Below the pieces are notes generated by a model that ran no database searches, was not told the origin of the DNA, and saw only the letters and a program-made list of their open reading frames with translations. The translations under genes were made by a program, and so were the position numbers. Below are positions 56,361 to 64,000 of a DNA stretch of 64,000 bases, piece by piece; within the stretch, counting starts at the first letter, position 1, and every line of letters begins with the position of its first letter. This stretch comes from Oryzias latipes (lineage: Eukaryota; Chordata; Actinopteri; Beloniformes; Adrianichthyidae). Where the stretch lies: positions 24,275,466-24,339,465 of the forward strand of contig NC_019871.2 of the NCBI RefSeq assembly GCF_002234675.1. The letters run 5' to 3'.

Positions 56361-59300
56361 CTACATCTCTGCTCTCCGGTTGGTTCCTTTGTTTGGAGCG
56401 GCACCGTCTTCCTCCACTCCCTCGTCCTCCTCCTCGTAATGCTCCTCCTCATTCTCTTTTGCGCCGTTTGGGGGTTTTTCCTCTTTTCTGGGCCCTTCTT
56501 GGCGCTTTTCTTCATCCTGAAAACAAACCAACAGAATTTCAATTCCAAAGAGAGGAGAGAGGTTATTGCTTCAAGCTTCAGGAGTCAGGAAGGATTTCTA
56601 CATCAATCTAAGAACATGACATTCAGTATCCCTTCAAATGGAACTCAGTAAAGCTGAAGAGCAAAGCAAAGAGGATGATCAGAACCTGGTTACGGTGAAA
56701 GGTCATTGAAAACAATCACATGTAGTCAAAAAGGAAACAAATGCAAAACCTCTGATCCAGACTGGGAACTACAGATAAAGTTGCTGTTCTGCAAGGAGCA
56801 AGGAGTCAAACAACTTTTTCAAGATCCACTTGTGACTTCAAGTCCCATTCCGATCATCTTTTAAAATGTTTTTAAGGTGCTCCTAGTGGTCTTTGAATTG
56901 TGATTATGCTGTTTTTAGCCAAAATAAACAGAAACTAGCGTTTTCTAGGACACAGTTTCTCCGGAGTGGCAGCATTTCATTAGAAATGTTGTTGTGGGCG
57001 GCGCTGTTGACATGTAGCAACCCCAACCCTTCCCCATTCAGCTCAGACGAGGAAAACAAAGACGGACATGAACCTATTTGTCTGCAGGTGGATGATCACA
57101 ATAAAGCTACTTCATCTACATAACAAACACCACCTTTTTCCAAAGAGATCTTTTTGGCCTGCTCATGATTGCTCCACAAGGTCTCAGAAAAGCAGTTTAA
57201 ATGTGTCTTCAATGGTCAGAAAAACGCTACAAGAACATGTTAAAGACATGTCAGAGTGGTTCTGTCTGTGTGAACCTCATTCCCCCAGAATTTATAAAAA
57301 TAAAACCAAATAATCCCAGAAGTAGTGCCGACAAACGCGATTATGACTCCTCTTAACCTCGAAAAATGCTGTGCAATGTTAGCATGACAGCACAGGAAGA
57401 GAAATGTTGTCTATGGCCTTACAAATGACGGAAAATCAGAATGGCAACAACAAATCAAAGTGAAAATGCTGTATTTTATTTCCCTTGATGTCAGTCCCTT
57501 TTTCTGATCCAGTCTGTATGAAAAGGTTTGGCCGCAGTTCCACTAATTGCCACTAGATGCTGGATTGAGTGAGTGTGGCGAGTCTCAAGGGACGTTTTGG
57601 TCCAGGTGTATCTTTTAGAAAAGAATGTACCCAGAACCCACCTGTTCTATGTTTTCTTCATTATAAGGATCCTCCCCTTCATCTTCAACCCCATCCTCCA
57701 CCTCTTCTCTTTTTTTCTCTGCAGCTGTGTCTTGCTGGGCCTGAAAGACAACAAAAAGTAAAATCATGCAGATGAATGTTCTTTATCAGTGTTTTCATTT
57801 ATTTAGTCACATTATTCTCATGGTTTACGTCAGCTAAAAATAAGCAGAGCTTTTTTGATCTCATGCAGTACGAAGCGGGTAGTGTTTGTGTCCATGTTAC
57901 CTCATCTTCTACTTCTTCCTGGTACTGATCATCTAGTGCATCTTCCTGCTGATCTGGGTTTCCAGCAATCTGCAAACGCATGGTCAGGCTCAACTTTTAT
58001 GAAGTGACAGGTTTCTTTCCTTCAGCTCTTACTCTGTCCTCACATTTCTGTTTCTCTTTTGCACTGTGATGCGATTCTATTAAGTCTCTGTGGGGTATCG
58101 TTTGCTTTGTTCTCATCTCCTTAAAGTTAAAACTGAGTCCCACTAGCTGTGACGCACCGAGGTGTGTGAAAATAGTTCTCTGCATTTGACCCATTCCCTA
58201 TGGAGGGATTGGGTCCCATTTTTAGACTGTCTGGATTTGAACTCACAACCTTCCAGTCTCAGGGTGGACACTCTACCACAAGGCCACTGAGATGGTTCCT
58301 GTCAACTCACCACCAGTTCTTCGTCTGCAGCAGGTTGTTCAGGTCGCAGGGGGCTGTGCTGAGCGGGCGCTGCCGGCTCCTCTTCCTCTTCTACCCCCTC
58401 CTCTTCCTCCTCAGCCGCCCTGTGCGGCCTCCGCTCGTCCTCTGCCTCCTCAAACTCGTCTTCTCCCTGGTTGTTGGGGTCGTCCTCCGGGTCCACCTCA
58501 CCATCAGCAGCACCCTGGAGAAGAGGCCATCACAAAGAATTATGATTGTGCTGATCAGAAGATAAGACTGGTGTGAGGAAAAAGAAAAGGGACGAACGTT
58601 TCATTTAAAATAAAATAATAAACTACATGTGTTGTAGTTTTTAGGACTAATTGCTACATTTACTCCAACAATATAATTTTAAACAGCATCCATTATGATG
58701 GGAAAATAATAGCATCAAGATTCAGCGCTGATCGTTTTCATCCATGATGAAGAGCCTCTGGTTGTTTGTTTTGATGATTTGTTATTATTAGATGCTTTTT
58801 GAGACTTTATAGACATAAGGTGGGGTCAGAGGTTACCTGATGTGGTTGCACCCTGTGATCCACTTCCTGTTTCTCCTCTTCCTCGTTTAGCACAATGTCC
58901 CTCTCTGTGAAGAAGAACGCAGAAACCAGTTACACGTAGAGAAACCTTCGGGTGGCTTTAACCCCTTCACGCCTGACTTTATTTCCAGGAATATAAAAAA
59001 AATATCCTTCTTCGTTTTTTTTCAATCCAATCCAATCCACTTTATTTATATAGCACATTTCTCAAACAGGCAGTTTCTAAAGTGCTGCACAGTGACCAAA
59101 AAACCAGACAAAAGATTGCCAGACAAAATAAAAACAAAGTACACCAGTAAAATGGATAAAAATAAAATAAAAATAAAAACAAGGTAAAAACAAGATATAA
59201 ATACAGATAAAAACACAGAGGACCACACAACTCATGCGGTGTTAAAAGCTAGAGAATAAAAACTTTAAAACACTCCACAGAGGGCGCTGCTCTGACATGC

Positions 59301-61486
59301 AATGGCAGAGCGTTCCACAGCTTGGGGCCGACAACAGAGAACGCTCTGTCTCCCCTAGTTTTGAGCGTCGTCATGGGCTCCACAAGCTGGAGCTGGCCCT
59401 CTGACCTCAGAGCACGAGCCGGTTTGTAAATCTGAATGAGGTCAGAGATGTATTTTGGAGCCAGTCCATGTAGAGCTTTAAAAACAAGCAATACAATTTT
59501 AAAATTAATCCTAAAATTAACAGGATTAATAACATTTTCCTTTCCTTTCCTAAATTCAGTGGAGATCTGGATTGAATGGTGCGTTGCAGATTAGTGACAG
59601 AGTGTGAAGGGGTTAAACCTGACTATAAAAAAGACTTAAAACCAATGAAACCTATATTTGATGCAGCAGTTTAGTTGTTATACATTTTAAATAACTGTGG
59701 TTTAACCACTGACTGTATGTGAGACCTGGACCGAGTTAGTGTGACGTCACTCGTACAAAATGGCTTAATTCTGGCTTCAACAAAATGAAGTTATTTAGTC
59801 GCCATTTTTTTGGGATACAGACGCCGACATGTTGGAGCAGCGATTGGTTCAAGTCAGTGTGAGGCGTCGTTTCTAGGGCAACCACCCGTCACTCCCACTC
59901 TCACCCCTACCACATGAAATCTGTCAAACCTTTTAAACATCGGACAGCAGGCAGTGCCTAAATTTATTCAGGCACCTGATTGGTCAGTTTATAACTTTCA
60001 AAACTTAATTTACGGAAAAAAAAGAAAAGAAAATGAGCAAGAACATGTTAAAAAAAGGGTAGAGTAAGAATTGTTCTTCTGACCAATAGAATGGGTAATA
60101 GCTGTTTATTTCTCTATTGAAGTCTGTGAGATTTTCAGGTACTTCATGTTTAGAGCGCCGGGGGGGGGGGGAGGGGTCAGTCAGTCCAGATCTCGCATAA
60201 AGACAATGGGTTCAACACTGCATTATGTATTAATAAACATTAGACGACTGGATCACGCGAAGAAAAAGGTGTTTGTTTTGTGGAAAAAATCATTTCTAAA
60301 CAGATCTTCATCACTTCTCTCTAAATCCTAATAAATTACACTTCTTGTTGTATAAAAAAGGTTTAAGAGGATTTTTATGGCTCACCTTCCACATCGTTGA
60401 TCTTATGGTCGTCTTCTCCCTGAACAATGTCATTGTCCAAATTTTCATACTCTGTCCTCCTCCTAACAGGGACCATGAGAAGTGGCTTGTTAAAGACAAA
60501 GACTTATTTTGAATTGTCATTAGGTGTGATTTGGGATCCAACCTTTGCTGCTCCTCCTTCAGCAGCTGCTCCCGTCTGTCAGCCTCCCTGTGGTGCTGCT
60601 CCTCTCTTTCTTTCTCCTCCTTCAGCTGCTGCTCTCTTTCTCTCAGCACCTGTTCTCTTTGGGCCTGCAGGGCCTGCTGTCGCATCTGGATCTGCCGGCG
60701 CTCCTCCGCCTTCAGCGCCTCGATGCGCTGCTGCTCCTGCTGCTGCTCGTAGGGGGACTTGGCATTCCCAACCTGAGGTTCATTGAATTTAACAAAAAAA
60801 AACTATCATAATTGTAAATAAGGAATACTCTCAATATGATCCTGTTAAATGCATATTTGCTGAAACAATTTAAATGTCATCAAATGCATTGTAAATGCAA
60901 AAATCGGACCAGCTGTGGATGACGTTTCTGTCGATCCAGGGCATTCTCGTCTGGCTTCTCCCCCACCACCTCCTCCTCCTCCTCCTCCTCCTCTTCCAGT
61001 TGCTCCACTTGTGGTTGGTCCAGGTCTTCCTCCAGCTTCTCGGGCTTTCCTGCTTGAGCCATCTCCTCCTCTGCCAGCTCCCTCCTCCGCTCCGCCTCTC
61101 CTTCGCCGTCCTCCTCCCTCTCTGAAATGGCGTGCTGGGGGATGACCTCAGAATCCTGACGGTCCAGCTGAGAGGAAACCACATAAATGCCACCCAGCAT
61201 TTGTCAAAGTTTGCCTAATCTTCTCCAGATTGATGTGAGAGACAATTCCCCGATAACGCCACACTACCTGTGACTCAGCGTCTCTTTGAGCATGGGGGTG
61301 TTGCTGAACACCCTCCTCCTTGTGTGCCTGTTCCAACATGGCTGGCGGCTGGTCTTCATGGACGTAAGGCTTTGGTGTAGCGGTGACCGCTTGTGCCTGT
61401 TGATGGGCCGGGTTTGGACCAGCCTGAGCTATGACGGACCCCCTGTCCAAAGACTCCTTCAGCTGCCTGTATTCATTTACCTGTGC
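56361..61486 (-). CDS. golim4: Golgi integral membrane protein 4 (GPP130), 3' part
   Basis: Type II cis-Golgi protein that cycles through endosomes. Exons in transcript order: 61486-61268, 61167-60910, 60772-60543, 60462-60386, 58904-58837, 58514-58311, 57969-57901, 57740-57642, 56516-56361, all joining in phase to give about 459 aa of the luminal region (human protein about 696 aa). Matching segments: AQVNEYRQLKESLDR, a Q/E/R-rich coil (SPYEQQQEQQRIEALKAEE), NLDNDIVQGED, DDPNNQGEDEFEEAE, AGNPDQQED...DQYQEE, and C-terminus NEEEHYEEEDEG...NRRAEM. The poly-Glu tract is coded by a GAG repeat near 60965-60995. The cytoplasmic tail, membrane anchor and first coil exons are not in this window. The donor after exon 60910 (GTCCGA) is weak. 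Confidence 0.93.
56837..57262 (-). mobile_element. Family X element in the last golim4 intron
   Basis: Inverse copy starting AAGTCCCATTCCGATCATCT and retaining TTTTTAGCCAAAAT, TTCTCCGGAGTGGCAG and the conserved coding segment (SSDEENKDGHEPICLQVDD in the plus-strand frame at about 57037-57093). Ends near ACATGTCAGAGTGG. Confidence 0.72.
58905..59036 (-). other. golim4 intron stretch
   Basis: No repeat recognised. It ends at an ATCCA repeat (59025-59040) that forms the tail of the adjoining LINE fragment. Confidence 0.5.
59025..59520 (-). mobile_element. L2-like LINE 3' fragment in a golim4 intron
   Basis: The minus-strand frame 59491-59249 encodes the C-terminal ORF2 segment (LVFKALHGLAPKYISDL, LKTRGDRAFSVVGPKLWNAL, PLHVRAAPSVECFK). 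The 3' UTR includes TGTGCTATATAAATAAAGTG and ends in a GGATT-type tail, seen on the plus strand as ATCCAATCCA. 5' truncated. Confidence 0.88.
59700..60155 (-). repeat. Family Y dispersed repeat, copy B
   Basis: Inverse copy of the segment at 39575-39975, sharing AATAGAGAAATAAACAGCTA, the region around TGACCAATAGAATGGG, CCAATCAGGTGCCTGAATAA and AAAAAATGGCGACTAAAT. A G-run (60161-60170) adjoins it. Located in a golim4 intron. Confidence 0.65.
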
Positions 61487-62059
61487 CTGCCAGGTTCAAG
61501 AAAACGACAAGTTGAAATTCCGAAGGCACCAATTCACAACTTGATGTTCTCCTTCAGTGAACATCCTTAAACTTATTTCTGTCTTTTATTCATTTCTTGT
61601 GATGTTTAAAATTATTTCAGACATTTTTTTTCATTTTACAATCTAAAATAACCAGAAGACATTTTTGCAAAACCCCCCTTTTTTTGTCTTTGTCTTTAAA
61701 AGTGATGTTTGTTCTTACCAATAGTAGCTTTTTCAATTATCAACCCACACACAGCACAGGGATCACATTACGTCATCACATCTTCGGCATCCAGAAAACA
61801 TATACAACTTGATGGTTTCTTCTTTTTTACAAGGTAAACACAGTTTCCTGAAACGTCAGCGCTGCGATTTACTGTGGATGTTTTTCTTCTCCATCTGAAC
61901 GCTTCTGGGCTTCTTTCAGCAAACAGGATGAGAGTAAAGCATGGGAACCATTGTGAGCACAGACAGCTGGAGCCGGAGCCTGTTGGACCATATTTTAGTA
62001 ATAAACTTACTTTTTATAAATATGAATATGTGAGGGGACTGCATGAGAACTGGTAAACT
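61487..62059. other. golim4: golim4 intron, no further exon seen
   Basis: I searched for the coiled-coil exon that should precede 61486 and found no splice-bounded match. AT-rich, otherwise featureless. Confidence 0.45.
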
Positions 62060-62690
62060 TAAAGACTCACTCCAATCATCCTTTGATCTGTTTTGAAAGC
62101 GCTGCCAATCTTTTAATTATAATTATGCCGTTTTTAGCCAAAATCTAAACACCTGTGTTGTTTTCTGGGACAAAGTTTCTCCAGATTGGCGGTAGATCTT
62201 TAGAAATTCGCATCCAAGTTGTGGGTGGGACCGTTGGCGCAGGACAACCCCATTCCCTGTCCCTCCCCATTGCTGAGGGATCTCGTTTTGTGCATTCACC
62301 CGCTAGCTTGCAGCCCCTCACTCCCCCTACCTAACACTGCAGGTGTAACAAAAATGGCGAGCTATTGCAGCTATGCAGCCGTACAGTTTTAATCCAGATT
62401 CCAACTCAGACGAGGAAAACAAAGACGTTCATGGATCTATTTGTCTACATGTGGAGGCATCAGAATGGAGCTTGTGGCCCACCCAGCATATTTCCTACGT
62501 AACAATAGGCTGTTTTTTTCAAATGATATCTTCTGACTGCTCATAATTCTCATGGATTTGAATGCTTAGATGTTCAGAAATGTAATTTTGAGCCTAATTT
62601 TCTTAATATGTATCATCAGAAAAATGCCACAACAACATGTTAAAAACACCAAAAAACTATTTTTATTGAAGTAGGTCTTTCAGTAATCCA
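62060..62690 (-). mobile_element. Family X element, fullest inverse copy
   Basis: Starts AAAGACTCACTCCAATCATC and ends ATTGAAGTAGGTCTTTCAG, so the ends are inverted repeats (AAAGACTCACTCCAAT versus AAAGACCTACTTCAAT). It carries GTTTTTAGCCAAAAT, TTTCTCCAGATTGGCGG, the conserved SDEENKDVHGSICLHVEA segment and ATCAGAAAAATGCCACAACA. It is about 630 bp. Confidence 0.75.
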
Positions 62691-62694
62691 CTTC

Positions 62695-63045
62695 GTTGAC
62701 TTTCCGCTGCTCCCTTTAGGGTGCGCCAAAGCACACCTAGATTTAACCCCAAGTTATCCCAGCTGTAACGTTCAGTCGGTTAAGTGGAGCATGGGAAATC
62801 AAGGTTTGATTCCCAGGGGGTGCAATGAGCCTCATCCAGTGTGGGTCCTTGGGCAAGACCCTTTGTGCTGCTGTCTAATTACGTAGCCAGAAGGGAGCAC
62901 AAGTCTGGGCCTCCCAGATAAAATACAGGACTGTGTCAGAAAGGGCATTTGGCGTAAAACTCTCTGCCAAACCACCGGTGCCAATCAGTGAAAGCTGACT
63001 CGCTGTGGCGACCCCTGAAAGGATGTGCCAAAAGGTGAACAACTG
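62695..63045 (+). mobile_element. SINE, old copy with inverted tail fragment
   Basis: An A-box-like AGTCGGTTAAGTGGAGC and B-box-like GGTTTGATTCC are followed by CCTTGGGCAAGACCC, AGAAAGGGCATTTGGCGTAA and CGCTGTGGCGACCCCTGAAA, which is the family core and tail seen at 21099 and 37827. To the left (62698-62740) lies an inverse fragment of the same tail (TTCCGCTGCTCCCTTTAGGG). Confidence 0.72.
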
Positions 63046-63198
63046 TATCCTCCTGGCTTACACCAACCAGCCTCATGTCCTCCTTTGAAAACATCCACGA
63101 AGCTCCTCTTTGGTCTTCCTCTTTCCTGGTATCTCCAACCTCAACATTCTTTTACCAACATCATGGGTTTCTCCTCTCAGTGTGTCCAGACCATCTTA

Positions 63199-63882
63199 AG
63201 GCCCGTACACACCGGGACGAATATTCACCAGGCGTTATTCGCCAGCGTTTTTCACCACGTTTTTTGTGTTCACACCCAGGCGATTTTCGCTGACGATGAG
63301 CGGAGCGAACATGCAATTTCATTCCCTGACATTAGATGGCGCTTAATGTAAACAGAAATACTCCTGTACACAAGGTGGCGCTGCGCAACTTTACGATTCT
63401 TAAAGTCGCTTTTCACTCAGAAGAAGAGAGCAAGTATTTACACGCTTGTCAGAATAATACAAAGAAAACATGAATATTTCAAGCACCAGTAGCTCCAACT
63501 GGTGCTTGGTTCGGGGATATTTTAGAATGTCCGTCATTATTTCTTCGCGGCAGTGTAGACGCTACTTGGCGTCTATCTTCTTCGCTGGTATGTGTGCTCA
63601 GCAAGGCAGTTTTGTGTTTGAGCGCCCCCAAGTTGTGTTTTACTGTAACTTCAGAAGCTCCAGACACGTGTGCAAAAGCGCCGTTCTCATTGGTCGAATA
63701 GATTTCGACGCAACGCGTCGAAAAAAAAAAACGAAACCGAGGCGTTTATTTTTTTGACGCTTTGGCGCCTGGCGTTTTTTCGCGTCGGTGTGCACACTCT
63801 CATTGGTGCCCTTTGTTTAGTCACGAGGCGTTAAACGTCGGCGAAAATCGCCGGCGAAATTCGTCCCGGTGTGAACAGGCCT
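63199..63882. mobile_element. PIF/Harbinger-type MITE
   Basis: The left end AGGCCCGTACACACCGGGAC and right end (inverted) AGGCCTGTTCACACCGGGAC are inverted termini that continue with GAATNTTCGCC. TTA lies on both sides (63196-63198 and 63883-63885), the 3-bp target typical of Harbinger. Internal GGCGTTTNTCGC motifs repeat in both arms. No transposase. CG-rich for this window. Confidence 0.85.
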
Positions 63883-63885
63883 TTA

Positions 63886-64000
63886 GTCTGCTTCCCTGCA
63901 TTCAACTCCAACAAATCTTACATGAGCTGTTCCTCTGATGGATTCCTTTCTATCCATCCATCATTCCTACAGAGAACCTCAACATCTTCACCTCTGATAC
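63886..64000. other. Window edge, nothing recognised
   Basis: A short stretch to the end of the window without a visible feature. Confidence 0.5.

Noticed and set aside
58200-58576. Plus-strand frames of 94-121 codons
   Set aside because: Antisense shadows of the golim4 DDPNNQGEDEFEE exon.
60427-61145. Plus-strand frames rich in Leu, Pro or Ser opposite golim4 exons
   Set aside because: They are antisense shadows of Gln/Glu-rich golim4 coding sequence.
61487-64000. Missing upstream golim4 exons encoding the membrane anchor
   Set aside because: I searched for the coil and anchor segments on the minus strand and found no splice-bounded match.

Overview
The window is vertebrate nuclear DNA, almost certainly from a teleost fish. 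It holds split genes with GT-AG introns, tRNA-derived SINEs, L2-like LINE tails, hAT, piggyBac, Harbinger and Tc1 type miniature elements, and a young Ty3/Gypsy element of a kind common in fish. I cannot name the species from the sequence alone. Most of the 64 kb is intron, spacer or transposon.

Three host genes can be reconstructed. (1) serpini1 (neuroserpin) lies on the plus strand. A likely non-coding first exon and promoter sit near 14.7 kb, and eight coding exons run from 24393 to 33457, giving 416 aa. (2) A leucine-rich-repeat gene lies on the plus strand at 39012-42563: seven coding exons, 271 aa, with a perfect palindromic RFX X-box just upstream, which suggests ciliary expression. 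(3) The 3' part of golim4 (GPP130, a Golgi membrane protein) lies on the minus strand, with ten coding exons between 61486 and 56361. Its N-terminal exons, with the membrane anchor, were not found and probably lie beyond 64 kb. SERPINI1 and GOLIM4 are also neighbours in mammals, so this is a conserved block. The LRR gene sits between them.

Layout: 1-14.6 kb is gene-free spacer with repeats. 14.6-24.4 kb is the serpini1 promoter and large first intron, with several miniature transposons. 24.4-33.5 kb is serpini1 coding. 33.6-35.9 kb is a decayed Tc1-like element holding a hAT-like element, which in turn holds a TA-flanked element. 37-38.5 kb holds LINE and SINE fragments. 38.8-42.7 kb is the LRR gene. 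45.0-54.65 kb is a decayed non-LTR retrotransposon split by a Ty3/Gypsy element (45457-51631) with nearly identical LTRs. 54.7-56.2 kb is repeat and spacer. 56.2-61.5 kb is the golim4 3' part. 61.5-64 kb is repeats.

The Gypsy element keeps a full-length pol frame but has lost the end of its 5' LTR, the primer-binding region and the N-terminal half of gag. Its gag-pol overlap carries a GGGAAAC slippery heptamer in the correct phase, followed by a hairpin. Other notable items are a multi-copy miniature element with a conserved short reading frame, an inverted-repeat element with an apparent captured first exon, and twin hAT miniature elements with perfect 8-bp target duplications.
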